Both the position numbers and the translations under genes were made by a program. The notes beneath the pieces are model-generated. The model did not search any database. It saw only the letters and a program-made list of their open reading frames with translations, and was not told where the DNA came from. From Misgurnus anguillicaudatus (taxonomy: Eukaryota > Chordata > Actinopteri > Cypriniformes > Cobitidae), in contig NC_073354.2 of the NCBI RefSeq assembly GCF_027580225.2, positions 9,958,001 to 10,022,000 of the forward strand: a stretch of DNA of 64,000 nt. The letters are read 5' to 3'. The first letter of the stretch is position 1, and each line of letters begins with the position of its first letter. Shown here piece after piece: positions 33,841 through 44,340 of the stretch.

Positions 33841-34147
33841 ATTAGTTTTGTAGCTTGTTTAGTATGTTGTGATTTGAAAGCAGCTTAGCTACGCTGGCAA
33901 TTGGCATATTCCTGTGGGCGGAGGTTAGTCAAAAACTTTTATTGTGACCTCATATATCCTGGAAGTAGAGGGCTGTAGTCCAAACCGGCTGTTCTTTGTA
34001 GTCCTTGAAAACCGAATTATGTTAAAGAAAATATAATGCTTGGCATTGAACTGTGAGCTTTATAATTTTGCATGCAGTATTTGTGCTCTAACAGCAACCT
34101 TACACACCAACTAAAGTTTGAAAAATGGAATCACGAAAAACGTCAGC
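33841..34147. mobile_element. Partial second copy of the ttaaggtcccgttctt MITE
   Basis: It shares gtttagtatgttgtgattt, gcatattcctgtgggcggag and ttatgttaaagaaaatata with 19690-19976 and ends caagaaaaacgtc-like before ctttaa. The left part is missing. Confidence 0.65.
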
Positions 34148-34165
34148 TTTAAAACTAAATAAATA

Positions 34166-35092
34166 ACTTGTCAATTAAGAGAAAACACTTCCCTGCCAAT
34201 GACGAGAATTTCCGGCTTTCTGCAATAACGCTATTATCCACCAGGTGGATAAGGTGCACTTCCGCAACTTATACAACCCGAAAGTAGTGCCTCACGTGAA
34301 AGAGAAAGAACTCTGTGTATGTTTTAAAGATCGCTCTGCATCTGATCTCTATCAAAAGTCCTTCACAAAAATGGAATTATCTCTATTATCTGTCAGGACT
34401 CTGCCTTGAAGTCTTGTTAAATTTTGTATCTTGTCATGGTGGCAGAGTTCTGGCAGTCCCTGGCCTTGTGTGGAGGTTCATGCCTTGTTTTTGTGTTTGG
34501 GCATGTACCTCCGGTGTCTTGTCATTTGTCCCCGCTCCCTCGTCCTCCTGCTTATTGTTAATTATCACTTATTCCCATCACCTGTTCCCCGCTCGTTATC
34601 TTGTTTGGTTTATTCTATTTAATGTCAGTGTGTCTTTAGTTCTGTGCAGGATCATTGTGTTATGTTGTGTCGGGTTCTCTTGTTCCATGTATATTTAGAG
34701 TCTAGTTACCAAGTCTAGTTGTAGTGTTATCTGTCAAGTATTTCGTGTTTCATGTTTCATACCCCCTCGTGGGTCTTTGTGTTTCTTGTTAATAAAGTGT
34801 TTTCTGTTTTCCCCGACATCGTCTGCTCTTGGGTTCATCTGTTCTCCATAATCCTCACATTATCTTCTGAAGAAACCTACCCATATTTGGGAGGTGATAA
34901 AAAGAGAACTAATGAAGGTAGGATGAAACGTGTGTTTTTTTTAAAGCAGAGGGTCTGTTCTTTCATTTGATATATTGCTTGTTTATATATTTAAAGAAGA
35001 ACATTTTCTGGAAGGCATTCAACTTTTGTAAAAATCTTGAAAAATGCTGACGCTGGCTGGCAACTTTTTTAAAAACGCTGGCGGGGAAAGAG
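34166..35092. mobile_element. TTAA MITE (family M3), copy 2, split by a solo LTR
   Basis: acttgtcaattaagagaaaa (34167) to gctggcggggaaagagttaa. The left terminus is missing; the right TTAA is at 35093. The interior is interrupted by a 469-bp solo LTR (34391-34859). The flanking family sequence (gaattatctctat before, gaagaaacctacccatat after) is contiguous in copy 1. Confidence 0.85.
34391..34859 (+). mobile_element. Gypsy-type solo LTR, 5-bp duplication
   Basis: It begins tgtcaggactctgcc and ends ataatcctcaca. The five bases ttatc flank both sides (34386-34390, 34860-34864). aataaag near 34791 is a polyadenylation signal within the LTR. There is no internal region, so it is the product of LTR-LTR recombination. 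Overlapping open frames (for example 34315-34698) are not genes. Confidence 0.9.
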
Positions 35093-35139
35093 TTAACACA
35101 GGAGTAGTCTGCTCACAATGTCCCTAAAATAACATATAT

Positions 35140-35280
35140 GTGTGAGTGTGTTCCTTGAAGGAATCCAAAAGTAATCTAATTACATTACTTTTAGATTTTG
35201 GTGCTTGGATTAAGTTACTGTTTTATGAAGTAATTTGTAACTGTAACAGAATACATTTAAAAGTAACCCTCCCAAGTCTG
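35140..35280. mobile_element. hAT-like terminal fragment
   Basis: Repeated taattacattacttttag and gtaatttgtaactgtaac blocks end at agtaaccctcccaagtctg, similar to the GTTACT-rich ends of the hAT at 21410 and the complex at 8020-9807. Confidence 0.5.
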
Positions 35281-36225
35281 GTTTTCACATATATTTAAAG
35301 ATTTGGTATTTACAATTTAAATTATTCTTTTGATAGAACCACCCCACACACACGCAACACAGCCAACTATGTCGTAAATGAGTGAAAGCAATTGTGCCTT
35401 ACTACAGTAATCCAGGTCAATGTGAATGGTTTTGCGACTTTAAATGCCCGGCACAAGAGTAAGAGGCGGAGGTCGAAATGTTGCACAAGTACAAATACAC
35501 AAGTAAGTGTCCTAGCTTGACTAAATTTTTTCAACAGTATTTGCCTAAACCCTTTAGAGGTTTGATCTGAGCCCTCTATCCTCCGTATCACTGCTGATTG
35601 GCCACAAGTGTGTTTTGGTACTCAGCCAGACTACCTTTCCAAAGCGTTTTTCAAACATTGTGCACCCCGACTAAAGAAAAGCTTTAGCTTATGATTATCC
35701 AATACTCAAATGCTGACCAGCTAATAGATATCAAGCTTGCAAGGTCACACAGCTCAAAAGCTTCACTTCCAATCTGCAAAGGCCAGGCCATACTGACCGC
35801 ATCTCACATCCAATACTTTTTATCGGTGCAGATGTGGAATACTTTCTGCAAAACTCAGTAGAGATAAACTAATATAAATAAAGGGATTATGGCAATAAAA
35901 GCTTAGCCAGGCAAATTTCAACATAAATTTCAACACTCCTTTTGTCAGTTAACATACAACATAGCTATAGATCTCAAACCATATCAGTATGCAGAAGACA
36001 TGTGTTGGTTATTAGGAATACATTGTAATAATTATTTTACCATCATGGACACACTGGGCTGTGTCAGTAAAGTAAATATAGGCTCACTGAATATATGATC
36101 ATTTTAGTGAATTAACAGGAGGCTACCAAGAATAAGTTTATTAAATTAATTCACAATAGGCACACAGTCATTATACAAATACAGTAATATGCTGAAAAAT
36201 AACATCAGTAATGCAGAGGCAGAAC
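35281..36225. other. No gene seen
   Basis: Mixed sequence. Possible MITE debris near 35600-35680 (gccagactacctttccaaag). No supported gene. Confidence 0.35.
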
Positions 36226-36929
36226 TAGAATTTTATAAAGGGGTTGGCCAAAGCTACTTTAGGGGGTCCATAGTCCATGAAAGAAAACGATGTGTAATTA
36301 TAAAAAAAGCATGAATGAATCTATGATTGCTGATTACTTCACATTACTCCACTTTAGATAAATATTCCTCTTGTCCTGCATGCAATATACTACCTATAAG
36401 ATGTAAAGATAATGCAAGGCTGAATTTTAAATTCTCACATCTGATTTACTGTCTGTTAATGAAGCAAAAGGCCTCATGTTAACTGCAGTAACATAAATTG
36501 TTCAGGAAATCAAAATTCTATGATAAACCTTTAACTTAATTCAAAGAGCAGAGCTCAACACTAAGGATTTTTGGCAAATACTGTTTATTAGGCATTAAGA
36601 CCTAATGCAATAAATGTTATTTGAATTTTTCCGTTTAAGCCAAAAGACGAACATGGGCTCATTTAAACTCCGTGCATGTGCGCTACCGGTGGATAAAGCG
36701 GTGTGCCGCGCACATGATGTGTCACACTTTCAAGTTTAGGGCAGCAGTTCAGTCAGGGTGCTGACCAAAGGGTGCCCTAAGCAAACTTTTACGGTGGTGC
36801 CCCTTTAGTTAATAAAACAACAACAAAATCACACACAACTATAGTAAGTGTGAGAATAGAACTTTATTAAAATTGTTATCATTTATAATTGTAGTTTGAC
36901 AGCGGTGAATGCGTAGTGAGTCATTTCCA

Positions 36930-37078
36930 GTACATTCACATGGGTACGGAAGCGTTAACGCTTGACGGAGGGCATGTCTGAAGCATGGCCAACAGCCAAT
37001 TTCATATCGGCAACGCATGAAGTGACCCATTAAAAGTAAATGGGAAGCATTGACGCTTATGCCCCGTGTGAATGTACC
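36930..37078. mobile_element. Small MITE with gtacattcacaygg ends
   Basis: gtacattcacatgggtacgg at 36930 and ccccgtgtgaatgtac ending near 37077 are inverted. aagcgttaacgc and gcattgacgctt extend the pairing. 149 bases, non-coding. Confidence 0.7.
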
Positions 37079-37251
37079 ATTACTTTCGAATCGTCACATG
37101 CCAATCGGTCTGCACAGCGCCGCAAGAAGCCAAATGAGTGCTGAGCATTGAGTCAAATAAGACGAGTGTCAGAAAATTTCCAGGGACCTCAATGGTTTTT
37201 ATATATAATTTATATAATATATATATATTTTTTAATAGAGTGTAAGGTTAG

Positions 37252-38608
37252 TAGAGTTGGTTTCGAGTCCACCTTTGTTGAGTACGAGTCAAGACCAAGT
37301 CCTTAAACATCAAGTCCGAGTCCAAGTCTGAGTCCAAAAGGGCCCGAGTTGGACTCAAGTCCGAGTTCTAAAAGGCTGAGTCCAAGTCGAATTAAATTGA
37401 AAAAAGATACAAAATTTGTATTGTAAATTCTTACTTTCTATTAATACTTTAACCTTTCAACCCATTAAACCAATGGCAATATAAAAATGTAATAAAAATA
37501 CCTTTATTGCATCTTGTCATTGCCATTGAACATTTTTATTTTTTGTCAACTAGTTTCCTATCAAAACTGATAAAAATAAATAAAACCATGCAGATAAATT
37601 CTCTATGATTTTCGTAAGCAAAAGAAATTATTGCTGACTTTGAGGACATCGTGCTAGCCATGCATTGATGTGTGTGATGTGTGTGTTTGTCTGCACATGT
37701 GATGCGACTGGCTGCTGCCTGCGCTGCCAGTGTGTTGCAGTAAAATAACGGACTATCTAGTAGTTAATCAAGTGTTTAAGCATGCATCATAAACAGATCT
37801 CTCTTCTAAAAAAAATAAATTCCTAGAAGGGGAAAAAAGTCTTCTGTATGTGCGGTTCAGAAAATGACAGAGGCACAAGGTTTGCTGACTAGTGTTGCCT
37901 GATCTTGCACTAAAAAAAACAGCCAACAAGAAAAATCCAATAATTAACCAAAATAAATCGAAATGCGTTACTTCAAAGATCAAATTATTGGGACCGGCAC
38001 CTTCACACTTTATTAACACCAAAAACTTGATCGCTTCATGAGCCAAAAGCCATAAACGGTTAAGCGCCAAAACGATAATTACGTACAAAAAAGCCAAGGA
38101 CCTGGCAACACTGCCAGACCGCACGCTGTGAAGCAGCCTCACAAAAGAAGCGTAATACACAACGCCAAGATGCAGGTTTATTGCAAAACACAATGCTGTT
38201 AGATTATTTTGGTCAAAGCTGTGAGTGATAAGCACGTGAGATGGTAGGACGTTGCTATAGTTATGTCTGTGTCAATCATCACATTTTAGGGAGTGAGTCT
38301 TGTTCCGTACAGACATGAAACAAACATTTAACAGGATTCACTCCCGCATTTAAATGCAGTTGTCACTCCCGAAAGTTTGCAGTGTGTACGAGACGGAGAA
38401 ATTAATTAATTCTCATCTCAAGTTTATGCTGGTTTTATTGTTACACGTGACGTGGACTCGACTGTACTCGGGATATTTTCAGAGTCCAAAATGTCCAGGT
38501 CCATGTCAAGTCCGAGTACAAATTCACCCGAGTGCGTGACAAGTCCGAGTTCATTCAAAATTGGACTCGACTCCGGACTCGAGTCCAAGTTCGAGTACCC
38601 TAACTCTA
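37252..38608. mobile_element. hAT-type element, 1357 bp, GAGTCC-rich ends, 8-bp duplication
   Basis: tagagttggtttcgagtcc at 37252 and ctcgaac-type sequence ending taccctaactcta at 38608 are inverted ends. The perfect direct repeat aaggttag flanks it (37244-37251, 38609-38616). Both subterminal regions are arrays of gagtccaagtccgag-like hexamer/heptamer motifs in both orientations, probable transposase-binding sites. No transposase is visible. The 155-codon minus-strand frame inside spans another MITE and is not credible. Confidence 0.88.
37890..38113. mobile_element. hAT-like MITE with agtgttgcc ends
   Basis: tagtgttgcctgatcttgc at 37890 and gacctggcaacactg ending at 38113 are inverted. It lies inside the larger hAT. 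Flanking 8-mers do not match, so the insertion boundary is approximate. Confidence 0.55.
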
Positions 38609-38830
38609 AAGGTTAGGTCTATATACAAAGAACGGCAGAGCTAGAAATAAATGGGGTTGACCAAGGGGGTGACCAAGGCTATTTACGGGGTCCACAGTCC
38701 ATGAAAGAAAACGATGGGCAAAAAAGCATCAAAAGGCATGAATTAATCTCATGACTGCTGATTACTTGATATTACCCCCACATTAGATAAATATTCCTAT
38801 AGGCTATATGCCTTACCTCTTTCTTGATAG

Positions 38831-40002
38831 TACTACAGTCTACTAATAATCTAATGACAGTTAGTCGACATATAGTTGCAAATGAATGAGAGTTAGTTGA
38901 CATGTAGTTGCAAAGTTATTTAACAGGAATCACACAAATATATTTTAACCCTGGAGATTCTGACAGCACATGGTATTCTTTTGTGTATTTTGTGAGCTAC
39001 ACAGTCTAATGGGTGTCTGTACAGTTTGCAGTCTGAGTAGATCTTACATGCAATTATGTGGATTTATCATATTTTCTACTTTTTTTAGATCTTCTTCTGT
39101 GCTCCATATCATGTCTTCCTCTAATACAGTATATCACTCCATTCATATGCCTAGTTAAGTTCATATGTAATTTTTTTCTGTGTATTGCATATTTCTGCAA
39201 AACTCTCCATGAAGTTACAGTTAACCAGATTCGGTTTCCATCCAATACACTGCCCCATAGCCCCTGAATGTGTACTCAGTTTTACTCTGCCTTTATATCA
39301 TAGAACAGAGAGTAAAACTCTCTCTTTTAGTGGATGGCAGAATCATTCTGCATTAAACCCGGAATTTTGTGATAGAGTCTATTGCATTTTAACTTTAATG
39401 TTATCTGTAGGACGGTTAATTAATATTTATTTTCAACAATTAAAGGTGTACCCTTTGAAAGAAAGTAATAAGATTCTAGAGGCTTTGTCCTTTGGTCGTG
39501 GCGGTATGGCCAGTCGGTTGTAACAGCTTGTTTTATTATGCTTGTAAATAGAGCTCCTTCTGTTAAAAGCAATCATTCCCATCATCCGCCTGTGCTGAGG
39601 GGCTCAGCTAACCACATGCTGATGAAATCAATTAAAAATAACATTGATCAAGGTCCTGCTCTGTTTGAATTCAATACAACTTTATTTCAAGACTCAAGGT
39701 CCATTAGCAAATAAATAAATAAATAACACGAAATGCAACCCCCCCAAAAGAAAGAGAGAGCAATACACATTAAAAAAGATAGTTATACCAAGTTGTCCTC
39801 ATTGAAGACTGATATAACACCACAGCAAGCCTAGGATTCAACAAAAGTATTATAGTGGCATTCTGACAGCTTCGGGCCAATCATAACGTTTTGATAAAGA
39901 TTACACGTTTATCCCCACACTGTTTATGGACGTTTCTACACACACGCTGCTTAAAAGTCGAGCACACCTAAAATTAACATCCACATTTCTTCACCAAAGT
40001 TG
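38831..40002. other. No gene seen
   Basis: Includes aataaataaataaataa at 39712 and a stretch near 39670-39760 (ttatttcaagactcaaggtc) that resembles a dispersed repeat tail. No supported gene. Confidence 0.4.
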
Positions 40003-40087
40003 TTTAACCTTGGAGAACCCACGGGGTCAAATTTGGCCGCTGTTAATTGCTGCTACCCAAAATCTTCTTGGGTTCTCCAGGGTTAAA
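40003..40087. mobile_element. 85-bp mini-MITE
   Basis: tttaaccttggagaaccca at the left is the inverse of tgggttctccagggttaaa at the right with one mismatch over 19 bases. Very short and non-coding. Confidence 0.75.
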
Positions 40088-41262
40088 ACAGCTTACCATC
40101 TACTTGCAGAATTGCTAACATCCTTAGCACACCCTCTGTGAAGGCTGATGTGCAAACAGTACTGTTGTTTAAGACGCAGGTTGTGACTCTTCCCCAGTTC
40201 AGTTCCGTTTGATGTTGCCTAATGAAATGTTGTTTGGTCACAAGCAACTTCGCGACTGTCAGCGTTTGCCACAGATTTGAAAACAACAAAATACAGACCG
40301 TGGATATAAAGTCATAACCCGCCATTGTTTACAACACCGAGCTCGTCTTACGCAACAGGTAACTTCAGCTTTCTCTCCGAGTTTACCGGTATTGTGATAC
40401 TGATGTGTGAATGATATCTTACCGGTAATTTACTGGTAAATTCATGACGCCCATGGATAAAATGTAGGTCTGAGGATCGAGCATTAACTTGATTTCTTTG
40501 TTTAATGAATCGTTTCTTCCCAGATGATACCCAATACGGCTACTTACAGATGGGTACTTCATTGTTTGTAATGATACAGTGTTTGACTATATTTTTGTGT
40601 CCTATTTCATTGGAGCAGACAGTGGGCCATTCTCTCATCAGGTGCTCAAGCTGTGACTGATATTTTGGAGATGTGCTTGCCTTGGTTACCAATTGATTGA
40701 TAATGCCTGGTGACTTTTCTGGCAAAGGAAAGACAAGGTAGTAGGATGGTAATGCATCAGGAGAAAGGCATGAAGGAGAAGGTTTCTTTTTGGAAGTGGT
40801 TTGAGGGTGGCAAGGTATACAGAGCATTACAAAAATCCAGAATGATCCATGTAGACATCACAAAATCCATATCCAAGAAGACTTGTACAGTGAGATCCTT
40901 CACAGTTAACTTGCTTGAAAGTCTGCACTCGGCTGGAACTCAGTTGCTCTTTACGTCTTAACTGCATAACTGGATTCTTGTATGAGAGTCAATGAACTAC
41001 CTGTATCAGTCATAATTGAAAATATCTCCCACAGATCAACATAGGCAGAGTTAGAATCTTCAAGTTGAACTGACTGGTACTACAAGCCCACTTTAGAATA
41101 TGTGCGTTCAAGGGATTGTACTGGTGTTTTCTTTGTCAATTTATTTTTTGCGCTTCTGTGCTTCAGCATTGGCCTGATTCCGATACTTCTTGACTTCCTC
41201 AAAATCTGTAAAATTTGCATGTCAAATCTTACCAACTCACTCACTCCTTTTACAGTGCCTCT

Positions 41263-41842
41263 CAAAGAGCACCTATGATCCGAATCACAATTTTATATTT
41301 CCTTTGGTGTGTAATTGTGTATTAGTACATGTTAACAAAATGCAAAGGTACACACCCCAAAGTAAACAATGACGCGAGTTATCATCTTCAACATAAATCT
41401 CTTTTCTTGGAATACAACAAACACACGGATTGTTGGCAACAGTTTACTTCCTGGGATTGGTGATGTAGACAAGATCGGCATTATCATAATTCTTCCTGCT
41501 TGGACTCACAGCCTGTAAGTGAACTCCTGTTAAGCATTGCATTGTGACCGAATCTTTCAAACATGGTAAGGAGCATCACATTTCCGGCTGACGTCAGAGG
41601 TATTCAGGCAAATCACAACGTACCAATTAGCTGGCCAATCAGGGACACAGCGCTTTTCAGATCAATGAGTTTTGTACAAAGTCAGTGCGTTTCAGGAAAA
41701 GAGTGAAATCTTGAGCTACAAAAATGTATGGTAATTTGGAAAATAATGTGTTTTTTGAACTATAAACCACGCAAACACATTGTATTATACCAAATTCACA
41801 TCATAAAATTTTTATAGCAATGAAATAGGTGCAATTTAATAA
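41263..41842. mobile_element. MITE inserted in the gag region of Gypsy A
   Basis: The left end aaagagcacctatgatccga and right end tgaaataggtgcaattta are imperfect inverted repeats of a common fish MITE with (ttaaa)gggcacctat ends. It contains acaatgacgcgagttatcat and cttggactcacagcctgtaa, and gag coding blocks lie on both sides. Confidence 0.6.
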
Positions 41843-42686
41843 ACTTGCAAGTATTGCAGTTTCTCAGAATTGACTTTATGATCACCTTATTCAGATACCC
41901 CCTTTTCATTACAAACACAACACATGATAATGGCATCCAAAATCTCAAATTGATTATTTTGGGGCTTGTTTTCATTCCAGCAAATGATTTGCAGCTCCGG
42001 CTTCATAATCATCTGACAAGAAAGCATACAGGAAAAAAATTGTTTAAATTTGTCCCAAGTGAAAATGTGTCTTCTCCCCACAAGCCACCAGTCTTTAGCT
42101 GTCCCTCTTAACACTGAAATATGAAAAGCTAGAATTTCTGAGTCACTAGGTTATCTTAGTGTAAAATACGTTCAACAAAAGAAACTGGATCATTGTCTTT
42201 ATCCTCAGCAAACTGTGGTAATTCATACATGGAGCAGTTGGCATGGGATCAGGCATTTCAGGAGTAAGAGGATGACCTATTGGAATTTTTTGGCAAGCAA
42301 GGAGTGAGCAGTGGAAAGGAAACTGGGGTACACATGACATGAGTGTATGACTTCAGTTTAGTGTTGATTTGCGTATCTCTTCTCTACAATCCACTTTCAA
42401 CAATGACTTACCTAAATCAAATACACTGAGCTGAAGGTTTTTTACTCTTTTCTACTCCCTTTGAATCTTGTTGTTTAGCTTGTCTTTCAACAACCGACAC
42501 TGGTGTATACATTTAGAAAGTAAACAACGTCTGAGCTTTCTTAGGAGGAGGTGGTGGAGAAGGTGGAACATCAAGAGGAATGTTGGAATCATTATCTTTA
42601 TTAGAATAAATATATAGTATGGATAGTATGGAAAGTATGGATAAGTTCTTGTACAGGCTGTGGACCTGAACACTTGTTTTGCAAAT

Positions 42687-42705
42687 GGTCCCTGTTTGGG
42701 CGCCA
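42687..42705 (-). other. tRNA-Lys-like primer-binding site of Gypsy A
   Basis: On the minus strand tggcgcccaaacagggacc lies three bases after the LTR end (gttaca). It matches the 3' end complement of tRNA-Lys with one extra A. Such a site primes minus-strand DNA synthesis in LTR elements, and it fixes the orientation and the gag start region. Confidence 0.85.
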
Positions 42706-42708
42706 ATC

Positions 42709-43230
42709 TGTAACAGTCCCAGTTATTTTAAACCAAGCTTGCTATAAGAAAATAAGGGGATCAATTTAGCAGAAGTTCTAGTTAGACATAGTGTTCAAGT
42801 GTAAATATACAGACAAATAAATGCAACTGAAATTATTTTGTCACCACATATTAAATGATTTACAGAAAGAATTTACAAACAACATTTAACAAATTCACAA
42901 GCAGACAAACATTGTTCAGAAAATCTGCTCAGGGGTTTGTAAAAAGAATGTCCAAAATACTGTTGATGATATATTTACACAATAAGTACAGTTTGTGAAC
43001 AGTAAAATAGTCTTACCTGGTTAAAGAGCTGACAGATAAAATGTACATATCATTGAGGAAGTAGACCAGGATTGATTTTGTTAATCCACAAAAGAACCTC
43101 AAAGTTGTGAACTCCCCAGCAATATGTTGCTATTATGCAGACACACGCATGTATTTGATATAACACAAAAATAAAATCCTGGTTGAGCAGCAAACAAAAT
43201 GTTTATCAAACCAGGATTATTTATGGAGCA
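42709..43230 (-). mobile_element. 5' LTR of Gypsy A, outer edge unresolved
   Basis: The inner edge is clear: plus strand tgtaacagtcccag at 42709, that is ...gttaca on the coding strand next to the primer site. The outer edge lies somewhere before the LINE fragment at 43235. No second LTR was found near 40.4 kb, so the 3' half of the element is gone. Confidence 0.5.
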
Positions 43231-43234
43231 ATGT

Positions 43235-43440
43235 AAAGTACTAGCCCACCATTTTAAAGGATCAAGACAAAAAATGCTCCTTGACACCAGATTTAAAAAC
43301 ATTTAAAGACGTGATCACTTTAAGTTCACATGGAAGACTATTCCAGAGGCTCGGACCTGCAGCAACAAAGGCCCGATCGATCACCTTGAGACCTTAAATG
43401 AGTTTGAGGGACAGTAAGCAATAACATATTAGATGATCTT
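43235..43440 (-). pseudogene. LINE ORF2 C-terminal fragment
   Basis: On the minus strand a frame reads AFVAAGPSLWNSLPCELK then FKSGVKEHFLS and a stop. This is the conserved end of many fish LINE ORF2 proteins (A.GP.LWNSLP..L....FK..LK..L). It lies between remnants of two Gypsy elements and no tail motif is recognisable. Confidence 0.65.
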
Positions 43441-43499
43441 AAAGACTTAAATGCGAGATACTCCCATTATCCATACCTAAACGCCTTGTCACAGGGTCA

Positions 43500-44340
43500 G
43501 GACCACCTGCCTCTTGTGCCCCAGGATTTAAGGGTCCTTAGAAGCAACCCCATCCCATTAACTCAGGGGAGAAATTCTCTGATGGATTTTCACACTCTTT
43601 TACCACCTCTGAATATTGGTTCCAATGGACCACATGCTCTGGCCCAGTCCTTCCTTCTGGCCTGATCACATACACCAGCTGATCTTAATATGGTAGTTTT
43701 TATCACTACATATGGTCGGGAGTCCCATTGATCTCTCAGCTTGCCTTTTCCTTTTCTCTGCTGATCTCTTCTACAGGAGTGGGTGCATTAACATCATTAA
43801 TCATTAACCTACAAATAATTAATGATGTTAATGCACCCACTCTTGAAAGCTAAGTCTATTGGCATACAAACATGTCGAACCAAACATCAGATAAATAAAG
43901 CAATTCCCAGTTGATGGGTTTCAAAATTATGTGAAGGTACAACAACATCATCCAAGTACACCAAAGTGGACTCCACAAGTGGGCCGCTCAAACATCACTG
44001 CATTAATCTTTGGAAAGTAGCTGGCCCATTGCAGAGTCCAAAAGGCATGTGATCATATTCAAATAACCCAAAAGGTGTAGTAAATTCTGTCTACTCCCTA
44101 TCATTTTCATCTACCTGTACTTGCCAATATCCACTAACAAGATCTAGAGTGGAATTTCTTCATACAGGGATAAGGGAATCAAACGTTGCAGCTCACCTAA
44201 CACTTTGGAAGTTTGGCCCATACTAGAGCTTTACTCCGGGCTGGATACTTACTGCATGTCACAGCATAACGACAGGCTTATTTACATTAAATTTACAGAT
44301 TCCTCCGGTACCACTAGGTGAGAGCTTGCGAGAACCACTG
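43500..44340 (-). pseudogene. Gypsy element B: RT core joined to integrase C-terminus
   Basis: On the minus strand from about 44150: STLDLVSGYWQVQVDENDRE, then a stop, FTTPFGLFEYDHMPFGLCNG, and the catalytic YLDD (43958-43947) in LVYLDDVVV. About 100 bases further, after a perfect hairpin (43842-43777), comes WDSRPYVV and VYVIRPEGRTGPEHVVHWNQ (about 43735-43570), the GPY/F-type C-terminus of a Gypsy integrase. RNase H and the integrase catalytic core, some 2 kb, are absent. The RT is of a lineage different from element A. Inactive. Confidence 0.75.
43777..43842. repeat. Perfect 25-bp inverted repeat, 16-base loop
   Basis: gagtgggtgcattaacatca.. (43777-43801) is exactly complementary to ..tgatgttaatgcacccactc (43818-43842). 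It lies exactly at the RT/integrase deletion junction of Gypsy B. It may be a template-switch or hairpin-repair scar. Confidence 0.95.

Larger units (their letters stand above)
36228..38830. mobile_element. Dispersed repeat present in direct duplicate around a hAT
   Basis: gtccatagtccatgaaagaa, then aaacgatg, and gattgctgattacttcaca at 36260-36340 recur as gtccacagtccatgaaagaa and gactgctgattacttgat at 38688-38775, in the same orientation. Between them lie an AT-rich stretch, a small MITE (36930-37078) and a hAT (37252-38608). Either two copies of one repeat flank the locus or a larger unit was duplicated. The family is not identified. Confidence 0.5.
40480..42705 (-). pseudogene. Gypsy element A: gag, protease, start of RT (minus strand)
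   Basis: Read from 42705 down, a primer site is followed by gag. Gag blocks seen are LPQFAEDKDNDPVSFVERIL (about 42220-42160), LRGTAKDWW..WDKFKQFF (42111-42030), then, after a 580-bp MITE, ELVRFDMQ (about 41235). A retroviral-type aspartic protease follows with DTGSSLTLIQES (about 41005), then the protease-RT linker NEIGHKNIVKHCI..NNEVPI (about 40610-40550). The catalytic RT core is missing because the copy ends near 40480. Several stops and frameshifts lie between blocks. Gag packages RNA and the protease matures Gag-Pol; none could work here. The lineage differs from element B at 43.5-44.3 kb. Confidence 0.75.

Noticed and set aside
34315..34698. 127-codon frame with a hydrophobic, signal-like character
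   Set aside because: It lies across a MITE/solo LTR junction.
37768..38235. 155-codon minus-strand frame with hydrophobic stretches
   Set aside because: It spans a small MITE inside a hAT and has no recognisable domain; the length is plausible by chance.
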